From Dictyobacter formicarum (GTDB lineage: Bacteria; Chloroflexota; Ktedonobacteria; Ktedonobacterales; Ktedonobacteraceae), in the NCBI RefSeq assembly GCF_016587435.1, contig NZ_BNJJ01000013.1:124001-188000 (forward strand): DNA of 64,000 bases, in the 5' to 3' direction. A program made the translations under genes and the position numbers. Below, piece by piece: positions 8,642-18,188 of the stretch; position 1 is the stretch's first letter, and the number at the start of each line of letters is the position of its first letter. The notes under the pieces were generated by a model. The model did not search any database, was not told the origin of the DNA, and was given only the letters and a program-made list of their open reading frames with translations.

Positions 8642-10015
8642 ATGCAAGAAAAACTCGCAACTGAACCCCGGGTCATTACCTCAGGTGAGACCGCGTTTGT
8701 GTATGATATGGCGACACTCATCAACGCGGTCTATCAAATGACCATTGAGCTGACCAGGGAAGGCAATGTCCCCAAGCGCATCGTAAAAAAGCTACGCCCC
8801 CTGCTCAAGGGACAGGAGCGCATTGATTGGGACGAGAACGATATCTATATCAACATGATGATTCACTATCTCCTGGGTGCGAGAATCCTCACTCAAATAC
8901 AACCTCCTCTTGATAGTGCTAAATTTCGTTTAGCCCCTGGACCCAGGTTCGAACAATGGGCGAACAACAATATATTGGAACAGACCTGCCAGATGCTGGA
9001 AGGGTGGCAAGGGAGCTATAATTGGGTTGATGTGCCCAGAGCCTCTTCCGGAGAGAGAGATTACTTCTACGATTCATACACTTTTAGCCAGCAGTTACGT
9101 CCCTTGCTGCTCAAACAATTGTGTGCCTATCCTGTGGGCTCCTGGTATTCAGTGGAAACCCTGGTACAAGAGATCTGGGAGGCACATCCCGAGCTGGCTA
9201 AGCAGCAAAAGTGGAAGGGATCTTTCTTCAACAGGTATAATGGGACTGCCAAAAAAGATAGCCAAAGGGATCTCTATGTCGAGTGGGCATTGGAGGCCGC
9301 ACCAACATTCATTAATATGCTGTATTCTTCCTTGATTGAGATGAATATTGTCGACGTAGGAAATGATCCGCTAGAGGACGGTTATAAACTTCACCTTTCG
9401 TCTTGCGCCTTCCGCCTCACTGAATTGGGTGGGCAAGCCATCGCACAGGTGATAGACACAAAGTCAGACAAGAAGACCAAAGCAAAAGCGCAACCACGCC
9501 AGAAATCGTTGATTGTTCAGCCCAACTACGAGATCTTACTGCTCCAACTGGACCTCCCTTCCCTCTATAGTATTCTGCCCTTTACGCAGGTGAAGCAGGT
9601 CCAGATGGCCAGCACCCTGCTACTGACCCAGGGCTCCATCTTGCGCGCCCTCCAGCACGGCCTGAGCATTGAAAAGATATTGACGATATTGCAGAAGCTG
9701 AGCCAGAAAGAATTACCGCAAAATGTGGTCTATAGTCTACAGGACTGGGTCCGCCAGCATAAACATGCTACAATCTCGCAGATAGCACTACTGGAGTTGT
9801 CAGATGAAGAGACGGCGACGCGCCTCGCCCAGCATCCCACTCTAGTCAAGATGAATGTGCGCCAGCTTGCGCCAACCTTGCTGGCTATTCCGTTCAATGA
9901 CAGCGGCAACGTCAACTATCAAAGCCTCCAGCAACTCATGGATAAAGAAAATATCTCCCTGGATTTTCTCGGCCCATCTAATTCCAGACGGTACAGGGAC
10001 AGCGACTACTATTAG
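8642..10015 (+). CDS. XPB/Ssl2-like helicase-associated domain protein without helicase core
   Basis: A 457-residue protein. The C-terminal half (from about residue 285, SLIVQPNYEILLLQLDLPSLYSI, then LTQGSILRALQHGLSIEKIL and LPQNVVYSLQDWV) matches the 'helicase conserved C-terminal/XPB N-terminal-like' domain (Helicase_C_3) found in actinobacterial and chloroflexotal proteins. No Walker motifs are present, so it is not a helicase by itself. The N-terminal half is helical and unassigned. It probably shares an operon with ispH (6-bp gap), a pairing with no obvious functional logic. Confidence 0.7.
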   Translation: MQEKLATEPRVITSGETAFVYDMATLINAVYQMTIELTREGNVPKRIVKKLRPLLKGQERIDWDENDIYINMMIHYLLGARILTQIQPPLDSAKFRLAPGPRFEQWANNNILEQTCQMLEGWQGSYNWVDVPRASSGERDYFYDSYTFSQQLRPLLLKQLCAYPVGSWYSVETLVQEIWEAHPELAKQQKWKGSFFNRYNGTAKKDSQRDLYVEWALEAAPTFINMLYSSLIEMNIVDVGNDPLEDGYKLHLSSCAFRLTELGGQAIAQVIDTKSDKKTKAKAQPRQKSLIVQPNYEILLLQLDLPSLYSILPFTQVKQVQMASTLLLTQGSILRALQHGLSIEKILTILQKLSQKELPQNVVYSLQDWVRQHKHATISQIALLELSDEETATRLAQHPTLVKMNVRQLAPTLLAIPFNDSGNVNYQSLQQLMDKENISLDFLGPSNSRRYRDSDYY

Positions 10016-10214
10016 GCTGATTCATGTACTATACTTACGTATATCCCTTTTGACTGTCCGTTGGCTGTGTGCCACTTGGGGGATAAAGTGGAAACGGGAG
10101 GCAAAATGCGCTACAATGCCAGAGAAGGTATAGACTCGGTAAGATAGCTAAAGATGTAGCGTATTCCTCTGCTAGCCATATTGTACCAATCTACAAGATA
10201 AAGAGAGGATTTTC

Positions 10215-10709
10215 ATGGCAGGTGACTGTTCATTCGATATAGTATCGCAATTTGATGAACAAGAGTTGGTCAATACCATCGATCAGACTCGACGTGACGT
10301 GCAGACACGATATGATCTGAAGGACACGAAAACTGATATTATACAGGCGAAAGATTCTATTACTATCACAACTGATAGCGAACTCTCGCTTAAAGGTGTA
10401 CGCGATATCCTGGAATCCAAGGCTATACGCCGCAAGTTGTCGTTAAAGATCTTTAAACCTGGCAAAGAAGAGAATGCGGCCGGCGGCCGTGTGCGCCAGG
10501 TAATAGAGTTGCAGCAGGGAATTACGCAGGAACAGGCAAAAGAGCTGAGTAAAATCATTCGGGATGCCTACCCCAAAGTACGCACCCAGATTCAGGGAGA
10601 CGCGGTCCGGGTAATGGCAAAGAGCCGCGATGATTTACAGGCGGTCATTGCTCTGCTCAAACAGAAGGATTACCCCATTCCACTGGATTTTATTAACTAT
10701 CGCGGGTAA
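10215..10709 (+). CDS. yajQ: YajQ family nucleotide-binding protein
   Basis: A 164-residue protein with the two-domain YajQ fold: the start CSFDIVSQFDEQELVNTIDQTRRDVQTRYDLK and the later QGITQEQAKELSKIIRD and IQGDAVRVMAKSRDDLQAVI are the family's hallmark segments. Members bind nucleotides or RNA, and some bind cyclic di-GMP and act as transcription co-regulators; which applies here cannot be read. The start follows AAGAGAGGA. It stands as a single gene. Confidence 0.93.
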   Translation: MAGDCSFDIVSQFDEQELVNTIDQTRRDVQTRYDLKDTKTDIIQAKDSITITTDSELSLKGVRDILESKAIRRKLSLKIFKPGKEENAAGGRVRQVIELQQGITQEQAKELSKIIRDAYPKVRTQIQGDAVRVMAKSRDDLQAVIALLKQKDYPIPLDFINYRG

Positions 10710-10747
10710 CACTTCAGGCATGGGCACATGGGGAATGATAAATAGGT

Positions 10748-10780
10748 ATTCCTGTACAATACGACACAGGAATGTACAGG
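10748..10780. repeat. Overlapping inverted repeats between yajQ and the TPR gene
   Basis: ATTCCTGT (10748-10755) pairs with ACAGGAAT (10766-10773), while CCTGTACA (10751-10758) pairs with TGTACAGG (10773-10780). The two pairings exclude each other. This could be the yajQ terminator or an operator for the next gene. Confidence 0.4.
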
Positions 10781-10930
10781 TACTTTAGTACCAAAACAAG
10801 TGTCCATGCCTTTGAATTGTTGTACCCTAGTTTTGACTAGAGCAGTTAGCACGATCCGTGGTGGCGCAATATTCGCATAAACGCAGGAGCGTCGCTGCTT
10901 TGTGCGCTCATTCGAGAAAGTGAACCTTTC

Positions 10931-13900
10931 ATGCCTGGGAACAGACAAGTCTTTAGTGCATCGATTAACGCAGCCGACCGTCAACGTTGGGATAGTCACT
11001 GGGCGGAGGCAATGCATGAATACCAGAAAGCACTCGCCGAGTTCCCAGAAGATGCTACAGCACGTAGTGGTTTAGGGTTTTGCCATATGCAAATGAAGCA
11101 ATGGCAGCTAGCGCTCCGCGAATATGAATATATTTTACAGCGCGACCCCAGCAATGTGATTGCTTTGAGTAAGACCGCCGAACTGTACGTCATTTTGAAT
11201 AGGCGCGATGATGCCTATCAGGCATATCTGCACCTGGCTGATCTATATTCGCAGGCCGGTCAAGGCGCACGTGCGGAGGCAGCCTGGCAGAAGGCGGTTC
11301 AGTTGTCCCCCGGCAATCCCGAACCACACGAGCGACTTGCAAGCTATTATTTTGAGAAGAAAGATATCTCCCAGATGGTACAAGAGCGCCTGGCAGCGGC
11401 TCAAGGCTATCTTCTCAAAAATGAACCGGGTCCGGCGCGTGTGCATTGTGAAGAGATTTTACGTGCAGATAGGGGCAATCCCCGGGCACAACAATTACTT
11501 TCCCAGATACTGGCAGGGGGGACTGGCTCATTGGCTTCTCATGGAGAGGCAGGAACAGCATTTTCGTCAATTCGACCAGAGACCGGTACTGGTCAGCCTG
11601 TGAATAACAGTCCAGCTGCACAGTATCCATCATCGGTCACAGATCAATCATTCACCGGTTCAGTAACATCGGAAAATACAAGCGGAGGGAATACTGGCAT
11701 CATGGGTAACATGGGTAGCGCGGGTAACTTTGGTGGGGTAAACAATCCTGGATCAGCGGCAATGGCCAATGGAAACGGGATGAACTCAGCACCTCGCAAT
11801 AGAATTACTGCCAACCAGGTCACAGGGGCATTGCAGCAGGCGCAAACATTTCAAAACCAGGGCCGTTTCAATGATGCTATAGACCTCTGTGAACAAATCC
11901 TGGAGAGTGGCTTTGACCGTCCAGATGCTCGATACTTTTTAGGTTGGCTTTATCAGGAGCAGCAACGTTGGGATGAAGCGATTCAGCAGTTCCAGCTCCT
12001 TCTTAATGATCCCGATTATGCACTTTCCTGCTACTATGCACTGGGTCAGTGCTATAGGGCCCGTGGCGATCTGCGTACCGCCACTATCCATTTTGATGAG
12101 GCAGTCGACCGGGTAAACTTAGATGCATTGACGGCTGAAGAGTCGGATCAGCTGGTCCAGCTCTGTCAGGAAGCTGCAGAGGCACATCGGCTTTTGGGAG
12201 AACAGGAGCAGACGCTCACTGTTTATAATGCATTGCTCGGTTTCTTGCGGAGCCGTGGTTGGAACGATAAGGTAGCTCAGGTTGAGTATATGCTCCAGCA
12301 GGCGCAGAATGCTCCCGCTCCTACGCGTACATCGACACCTCCTCCTGCTAGCGTTACGCAGGCGCCTCCTCCTGATCAGGCTTCGTTTCCTCCGTCTCAG
12401 GTGGCGGAAGCCCCGACGATGGAGATTAACGCTAATACTATTGCGAACGCTGCCAATACAACGCCCGCAGGTAATCAGAGCAGCCCGACTGGCGATTTGC
12501 CCGATTGGTTGACAGGCATTCTTAACGATTCAGAAAAGACACAGAATGCGCCCAAACCGGCACCGCAGCAGTCTGCCTCTTCACCAGCGAATACTCCGAC
12601 GGCGCAGAGCGCTCCTCAACCGCCTGCTCCTGCAACGGAATCGGCCCCATCGTGGCTGACGGATGAGGCGAAGCCAAATTCAACGCGTGCGCTATCGCAG
12701 GATCTTGATCCGCTGGCACCACAGGCTCCGGCCCAAACTGGACCACAGGTGCAGCAGTCGCAGCCGCTAGCGGCGCCAACGCCGGTTCCTCAACAGCCGG
12801 CGGCGCAGGTAGCGCCAACGCCATCTCAACCTCTGGCTGCTCCATCCGATCCAGTGCTACCACCAGTGGCCTCACAGCCATTGGCCACGCCGACACCGGT
12901 TATGCCTCCACAGGTTTCGCCCACACCGGCACCGCAAGCATACCCGCCGGTACCTGCTATGCCATCACCGCCGGCCGCTTCGGTCTTTGAAGATCCACAG
13001 CTAATGGTACCTGGCACACCGGCTCGACCGGCGCAGGAACCCAAACCCGGCTTTGAAGATTTGCTCAATCAAATGGCTGGAGCACGGGGTATGGGCCAGG
13101 TAGCGGACGCCGTGCTCAATAGCACCGCCGCACTGCCTGAGAATGTCCGCATGCAGGTTATGCACTCAATGCAGGATATCCAGAAATATATTAATCATGG
13201 CTTGCTGACCCCGGCGACGGAAGAGTGCCTGCGCGTCATCGATATCGCGCCACAATATCTGGATGTACACCAGGTGCTGTGTGAGATCTATGTGCGCCAG
13301 GGCAAAATTGAGCAGGCGATTACCAAGTATGCCATCCTGGTTGATACATACATAGTCAATGGACGCATCGACGATGCGATCGCCACATATCGCCGTATCC
13401 TGCAGCTTGAGCCCAACAATATTACCTATCGCACGCGCCTGATCAACATGCTGTCCAGCCAGGGCAACAAAGAGGATCTATTGCGCGAGCGTACGCTGGC
13501 CGCCGAGTCATATCTACGCCTGGGATACATGGATCGGGCGATGACTGAGCTGGAGCAGGCGCTGCAAGAAAGTCCGACCAGCGTGCCAACACGCTTGAAC
13601 TATGCGCTGGCCCTGCAGAAACTGGGACGCACACAGCAGGCGGTGGCTGAATATCAGCGTGTGCTGCAGATCGATCCACGCAATATTACCGCTCTAGTGC
13701 GCTGGCATATCGCGATGATCACCACGCTGGGAACTCCACGCGCGACGACCCTGGAGCTGTTGTCGCGCATTCGCTGGCAGTTACGCGGCGAGGGTCAAAA
13801 GCATGCCCAGGCCGTAGTGCGCGAATATACCCAGAGTGCTGAGGTCTATCCAAATAATGCCGATGTACATTTTGCGCTGGGCCAGATTTATCAGCAGTGC

Positions 13901-14935
13901 GGTTACTATGATCGCGCGGTAGAGGAATACAATCAGGCGATCCGCGATAGCCATATCGAGATCTTTGCTCGCGCCAGCGCGGCGCAGGCATTGCTGTCAC
14001 AGGGCAAACCCGAGGCCGCCATCCAGCAACTGGAGCAGGCCCTACAAACTGTACGCCTGTCTCCGCAGTCGCTGGATCCGGCTACCTGGGCAGCTCGCCC
14101 TCGTGAGGAAGGGGAGGAGCATCGCGCACCTGAGGTGGAGATCTCCACTCAGCTAGCTAAAGCTTATGGACGTACAGGTCAGCAGGAGCAAATGCAGGCT
14201 ATCTTGCGTCAGTTGCAACGGGTCAAGCCGGCACAGGACGAGGTGGCCTCAAGCATGTCTGAGATCGCTGTTCACCAGGGAGATCTCAATAGTGCTCTGC
14301 AAGAATATATGGACCTGGTTCAACACTACCGCAATAACCGCCAGACCGACAATGCAATTAATGTCTTGAAGGAAATGGTGCGCCTGGCCCCTCAGGATAC
14401 ACGATCTCATGTTGAGCTCGCTGATATCTATGTCAGCCGCGGTTTGTTGGATGAGGGTATGGCGGAGCTACGCTTATTAGCGGACATCTATCTGCGCCAG
14501 GGCAGGCTGGATCAGGCAGGCGAGGCAGTTCAGCGCATTGGCAACATGTATGCGGAAATGGGTGACATTGAAGAGGCTCTGACCAGCTTGTTCCGAGCCG
14601 CTGAGCTCAATCCAGAATCAATGGATCTGCTGCGCGAAGTCGTTGGTTTCTGCCTCCAACTGGGCCGTAATCAGGATGCCGCTAAATATCAGGGCATGAT
14701 CGCTCGTCACTACTTTGAGACTCAGCAGGTGAAAGAAGCGGTCGCCGCCTTGCAGCAGCTGATCACCATTGATCGCTCAAATTATGATGCCTATGATATG
14801 CTTGGTCAGACCTACCAGTCGGTCGGAGAATATGAGCAGGCCAGTCGCGTTTATCGCAACCTGGCTAAGGTTAATCCTAGTAGCTCGATAGCTCGCGAGC
14901 GACTGGCTACCCTGCAAGAACTGCGTACACGCTAG
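10931..14935 (+). CDS. Giant TPR-repeat protein with Pro/Ala/Gln-rich linker
   Basis: A 1334-residue protein. Residues ~20-200 are TPR repeats (for example RWDSHWAEAMHEYQKALAEFPED), followed by a Gly/Ser/Asn-rich spacer (~205-290), more TPRs (~295-455), and a long Pro/Ala/Gln/Thr-rich disordered linker (~460-700). A second superhelix of about 15 TPR or TPR-like units fills 730-1334. No signal peptide or membrane segment is seen, so it is probably a cytoplasmic scaffold. It starts after GAAAGTGAACC, a weak ribosome site. A strong hairpin terminator follows. Partners are unknown; the TPR units would be protein-binding surfaces. Confidence 0.9.
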   Translation: MPGNRQVFSASINAADRQRWDSHWAEAMHEYQKALAEFPEDATARSGLGFCHMQMKQWQLALREYEYILQRDPSNVIALSKTAELYVILNRRDDAYQAYLHLADLYSQAGQGARAEAAWQKAVQLSPGNPEPHERLASYYFEKKDISQMVQERLAAAQGYLLKNEPGPARVHCEEILRADRGNPRAQQLLSQILAGGTGSLASHGEAGTAFSSIRPETGTGQPVNNSPAAQYPSSVTDQSFTGSVTSENTSGGNTGIMGNMGSAGNFGGVNNPGSAAMANGNGMNSAPRNRITANQVTGALQQAQTFQNQGRFNDAIDLCEQILESGFDRPDARYFLGWLYQEQQRWDEAIQQFQLLLNDPDYALSCYYALGQCYRARGDLRTATIHFDEAVDRVNLDALTAEESDQLVQLCQEAAEAHRLLGEQEQTLTVYNALLGFLRSRGWNDKVAQVEYMLQQAQNAPAPTRTSTPPPASVTQAPPPDQASFPPSQVAEAPTMEINANTIANAANTTPAGNQSSPTGDLPDWLTGILNDSEKTQNAPKPAPQQSASSPANTPTAQSAPQPPAPATESAPSWLTDEAKPNSTRALSQDLDPLAPQAPAQTGPQVQQSQPLAAPTPVPQQPAAQVAPTPSQPLAAPSDPVLPPVASQPLATPTPVMPPQVSPTPAPQAYPPVPAMPSPPAASVFEDPQLMVPGTPARPAQEPKPGFEDLLNQMAGARGMGQVADAVLNSTAALPENVRMQVMHSMQDIQKYINHGLLTPATEECLRVIDIAPQYLDVHQVLCEIYVRQGKIEQAITKYAILVDTYIVNGRIDDAIATYRRILQLEPNNITYRTRLINMLSSQGNKEDLLRERTLAAESYLRLGYMDRAMTELEQALQESPTSVPTRLNYALALQKLGRTQQAVAEYQRVLQIDPRNITALVRWHIAMITTLGTPRATTLELLSRIRWQLRGEGQKHAQAVVREYTQSAEVYPNNADVHFALGQIYQQCGYYDRAVEEYNQAIRDSHIEIFARASAAQALLSQGKPEAAIQQLEQALQTVRLSPQSLDPATWAARPREEGEEHRAPEVEISTQLAKAYGRTGQQEQMQAILRQLQRVKPAQDEVASSMSEIAVHQGDLNSALQEYMDLVQHYRNNRQTDNAINVLKEMVRLAPQDTRSHVELADIYVSRGLLDEGMAELRLLADIYLRQGRLDQAGEAVQRIGNMYAEMGDIEEALTSLFRAAELNPESMDLLREVVGFCLQLGRNQDAAKYQGMIARHYFETQQVKEAVAALQQLITIDRSNYDAYDMLGQTYQSVGEYEQASRVYRNLAKVNPSSSIARERLATLQELRTR

Positions 14936-14948
14936 AATAATGTCCTAT

Positions 14949-15001
14949 TTATTCAGCGGTGCAAAACGTGCGCTGAGCTCACGTTTTGCACCGCTGAATA
15001 A
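14949..15001. terminator. Long hairpin terminator shared by convergent genes
   Basis: Perfect 22-bp arms (14949-14970 and 14980-15001) around a 9-base loop, followed on the plus strand by CATTTTTTG. It ends the TPR gene and may also stop transcription from the leftward FemX operon. Confidence 0.85.
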
Positions 15002-15010
15002 CATTTTTTG

Positions 15011-15053
15011 AGCGCCGTAGGCGTGAACAGTCAGGGGCCGCAGGCACGAAGAG
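15011..15053. repeat. Dispersed GC-rich repeat, copy A
   Basis: GAGCGCCGTAGGCG, a short spacer, then GTCAGGGGCCGCAGGC. The same order occurs on the opposite strand at 60551-60592 with few changes. Both copies lie next to a long palindrome. Confidence 0.55.
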
Positions 15054-15061
15054 CAGAGTTT

Positions 15062-16207
15062 TCAAACCTCCTTTTTTTGAACCGGCGTCTGAGCCTGCTC
15101 AGTTTCCTGGGTGGGAGAAGATGGCGCCTGTTTCTGCTGGGCGGGATGGCTCGCATGGCTGGCCTGGCGTAGTTCGCGGCGCGCATCCAACCTGCGTTTG
15201 ACGTCGAGCATAATGCGGTAAGCCTGATAAACGAAGGGTTGATAAACCAGGTCATGTGTTGCCAGAGAGAGCATTTGATGACCGCCAAAGCCGCGTTTGA
15301 AAAGGTAGACGCCCCACATTTCCTGGCCCTCTTCCAAAATTTCAGGGATGCCACGGAAATTGTAATACTGACAGCCGTGCTCCTTCGCCCATTGGATGCC
15401 GGTCCATTGCAACAGGTGATTGGGCATCTTTTCCCGATGTTCATTAGAAGAGGCGCCATACATGTAGTAGGCCCAGGGACCCGCTATCAATAGAATGATC
15501 CCTGAAACAGGCTGTCCTTCGTATTCAGCCAGGAACAGGGCTGCTCGATCCTGCTCTCCCAGCACACGCAATATATCGGTGTAGAGCGACTTATCGTTGA
15601 TGAAGAATTTATCACGCTCGCTGGTGGTTTCATAGATATGGTAAAAAGTATCGATATCGGCCTGGCTATGGCCACGGCGGATAGTAATACCCTTGCGGCC
15701 GGCCAGGCGGATATTATAGCGCCACTTCTCTTTCATACCGGCCAGCAAGGTCTTTTCATCAGGTCGAATGTCCAGCACCCACTCGTTTCGAATATGCACA
15801 TGAGATGGATTGATGCGGAAACCACGCCGCTTCAAGGCGGTTAACCACTTAAAGTTGTCTGCTTCTACAGCTGGTTCAATCTTTAACATAAAGGCATGCC
15901 GCTTACGCGCTTCTACTTTGATGTAATTGAGAAGGATCGTCATGGCCGGGGAGGCGGGATCTTCGATCACCGGTCCGCGCGGTGCATAAAAATAGGTCTG
16001 CTTGAGGACCGGAATCCGCGATACGATCAGCAAGATCGCCGCACATAATTGCCCGGCGTCGTCCAGTACTCCGATACGCAATGTCTCTTCCGCTCCCAGG
16101 TATGAGCCGAACTCCGCCCACTCATAGGTCTGTGTCACATTGCAACAAACGGATGACATGACAAAATCATTCCATTGTTGACGATCTTCAATAATCCGAG
16201 CTTCCAT
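15062..16207 (-). CDS. FemX/FemAB-like aminoacyltransferase, paralogue 1
   Basis: A 381-residue protein with the two-GNAT-domain architecture of peptidoglycan interpeptide-bridge transferases (FemA/FemB/FemX). Family landmarks are QTYEWAEFGSYLGAEE near residue 30, the Arg-rich EKWRYNIRLAGRKGITIRR in the middle, and GCQYYNFRGIPE with YLFKRGFGG near the end. Such enzymes move amino acids from aminoacyl-tRNA to lipid-linked peptidoglycan precursors; distant relatives modify other polymers. The ATG at 16205-16207 is preferred over an upstream GTG because GGAAGAGG lies just before it. A charged Gln/Pro-rich tail follows. It is third in a leftward operon. Confidence 0.88.
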   Translation of the reverse strand: MEARIIEDRQQWNDFVMSSVCCNVTQTYEWAEFGSYLGAEETLRIGVLDDAGQLCAAILLIVSRIPVLKQTYFYAPRGPVIEDPASPAMTILLNYIKVEARKRHAFMLKIEPAVEADNFKWLTALKRRGFRINPSHVHIRNEWVLDIRPDEKTLLAGMKEKWRYNIRLAGRKGITIRRGHSQADIDTFYHIYETTSERDKFFINDKSLYTDILRVLGEQDRAALFLAEYEGQPVSGIILLIAGPWAYYMYGASSNEHREKMPNHLLQWTGIQWAKEHGCQYYNFRGIPEILEEGQEMWGVYLFKRGFGGHQMLSLATHDLVYQPFVYQAYRIMLDVKRRLDARRELRQASHASHPAQQKQAPSSPTQETEQAQTPVQKKEV

Positions 16208-16276
16208 ACGTCCTCTTCCAATCACCGGTAGTAATAACGTTATTTACAGATAGTTTATTTGTTGCTTCTACGCTGC

Positions 16277-17398
16277 TTAATCGGCATCTGACAATACTTC
16301 TGGTATACCGGATAAAAATTGCTGCTCTGGTTCGGCATGCTGTCGCTCTTTGTGGCGCTGCTGTCGGCCTAGCTCAACCAGTTTCCGCCATGGCTTATAG
16401 ATAAGTGGCTGGTAAACATAATCCTGGGTTGGCATGGTTAAACGGGAGTAACCACCAAAGCCACGCTTATATTCGTAAACCTCCCATAAATCCTCGCCCG
16501 GCACCAGTACATCGGGAATCGAGCGAAAATCAAAGAAGTGACAACCACGCTTTTGCGCCCATTGTAAGGCGTGATATTGGAGCAGGTAAGCCGCTAAGCG
16601 GGCGCTTTCCGTCTCCAGTTCTCCGGTAAACATATCCCAGCACCAATGACCAAAACGCAAGATCATTTTTGCGGCCAGCAGCCGCCCATTCTGTTCTGCC
16701 AGCAAAATGGTAGCATCATTAGAGGTGGCAAAGGTTTGCATAGTTTGCCAGTGATAGTCTTTTGCATGCACAAAAACATCGCTACGCTCACTGGAAGCTT
16801 TGATCAGTTCATAGTAGGTGTCGAAGTCCCGCGTCAGGCAGGCGGTTCGCACCACCACACCCTGCTGCTCCGCAGAGCGGATATAGCTCTGCCAGGCCGG
16901 TATAAACCTGGAATAAAGCTTCTCTGCGGGAGGCCGAATATCCAGTACCCACGAGCGCCGCCCATGCACAGAATTGGGATTGCTCAAGAAACCTGCTTTA
17001 TGATAAACCGCCAGCCAGGTATCAAGATTGGGATCATCATCAGCGATATTGGGTTCAACACGTAAGACAACTGCATGCTCATGCTGCGCAATCGTAGCAA
17101 CGTGTTTTACAAGTAAGGCCAGAATAGAAACATCCAGATGCTCCAACACAGGCCCGCGTGCGCAGTATAGCCAGGTTGGGCGTAATTTAGGTAATGGCAA
17201 TGGAACCGCGGATACCGTCAGGAGCATGGTACCAATCAGGCGTCCATCTTCCAGGACACCCAGGCGGTAGATCTGTTCCCCAAGTTCACGGCTGAGCTCA
17301 CCCCATTCATAGGACTGCAAAAAATGCCCATGGGGCTGGCTCAGTACAAATGTATTCCATTGCTCGCGATCGTGGATTTCCTGGATTGTGATACTCAT
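16277..17398 (-). CDS. FemX/FemAB-like aminoacyltransferase, paralogue 2
   Basis: A 373-residue paralogue of the next gene, in tandem and in the same direction. It shares QSYEWGELSRELGEQ near the start, PAWQSYIRSAEQQGVVVR in the middle, and GCHFFDFRSIPD with YEYKRGFGGYSRL near the end. The two copies are clearly diverged, so they may add different residues, as FemA and FemB do in Staphylococcus (inference). It begins 6 bp after the GNAT gene, with a weak ribosome site, so it is probably translated by coupling. Confidence 0.88.
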   Translation of the reverse strand: MSITIQEIHDREQWNTFVLSQPHGHFLQSYEWGELSRELGEQIYRLGVLEDGRLIGTMLLTVSAVPLPLPKLRPTWLYCARGPVLEHLDVSILALLVKHVATIAQHEHAVVLRVEPNIADDDPNLDTWLAVYHKAGFLSNPNSVHGRRSWVLDIRPPAEKLYSRFIPAWQSYIRSAEQQGVVVRTACLTRDFDTYYELIKASSERSDVFVHAKDYHWQTMQTFATSNDATILLAEQNGRLLAAKMILRFGHWCWDMFTGELETESARLAAYLLQYHALQWAQKRGCHFFDFRSIPDVLVPGEDLWEVYEYKRGFGGYSRLTMPTQDYVYQPLIYKPWRKLVELGRQQRHKERQHAEPEQQFLSGIPEVLSDAD

Positions 17399-17404
17399 GT
17401 GAGA

Positions 17405-17968
17405 CTACAACGTTTCTAAGTACTCACTTCTCAAGAGGCTATAGACGCGAACATTGTGGTATTTACCGAAGCGCAGAATCATCTCACGCAAGGTTCCCTC
17501 ATATTTGAAGCCAGCCTTCTCATCGGCACGCCAGCCACCGATATTCTCTTCCATATCTTGAGTCTGAATACGATTGAGGTTTAATTCTAAAAATCCATAG
17601 CGCAGCATCAATCTGGTTGCTTCTGTCCCGAAACCTTTGCCATGCAAATTGCGGTCCCCGATAATGACATAGAACTCAGCGCTCTGATTCAAGACATTGA
17701 TATCTTTGAGCCCTACCAGGCCTACCAGACGATTGTCCTCTTTCAGTGCCACGCCAAATAAAATGTGTCGCGTGTCTTTATAGAGATTGTCTAATCTTTC
17801 TCTACCGCGTGCATCGCTGGTAGGATAGACCGAAAAATAGCGACGGATCTCTTCATCATTCATCCACGTTGAGTAGAGATGATTATCTTGAGTTGGCTCC
17901 AGTGGCCGTAAATACAGGCGCTCCCCAACAATAAAGGGATTCTGCAAATTTGAAGTATCCTGGGTCAT
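17405..17968 (-). CDS. GNAT N-acetyltransferase, RimJ/RimL-like
   Basis: A 187-residue single-domain acetyltransferase. The N-terminus GERLYLRPLEPTQDNHLYSTWMND is typical of RimJ/RimL and SpeG relatives, and the acetyl-CoA loop is seen in DRNLHGKGFGTEATRLMLRYGF (motif A, Q/RxxGxG/A). The likely substrate is an amine, but which one cannot be told. It is first in the operon with the two FemX-like genes, so a link to precursor amino groups of the cell wall is possible but inferred. Confidence 0.88.
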   Translation of the reverse strand: MTQDTSNLQNPFIVGERLYLRPLEPTQDNHLYSTWMNDEEIRRYFSVYPTSDARGRERLDNLYKDTRHILFGVALKEDNRLVGLVGLKDINVLNQSAEFYVIIGDRNLHGKGFGTEATRLMLRYGFLELNLNRIQTQDMEENIGGWRADEKAGFKYEGTLREMILRFGKYHNVRVYSLLRSEYLETL

Positions 17969-18188
17969 ATTCTACGTTTCCCTTCTTCCGAGTTCGTCTT
18001 AGTTTTCCCCGTAGGATTCCATGGGAAGTATAGCATAGGGGGTAGGGCGAGGCAATTTTATCGCCTGATTCGTAGGTCATTTGTATATCTAATCAAGTTC
18101 ACATAACTTCCCACAAAACACGAAAAACGTAGATACGACCCCCTATGCACGTCGTCCCAACACGCAAAAGCACAATAACGGCGATCCC

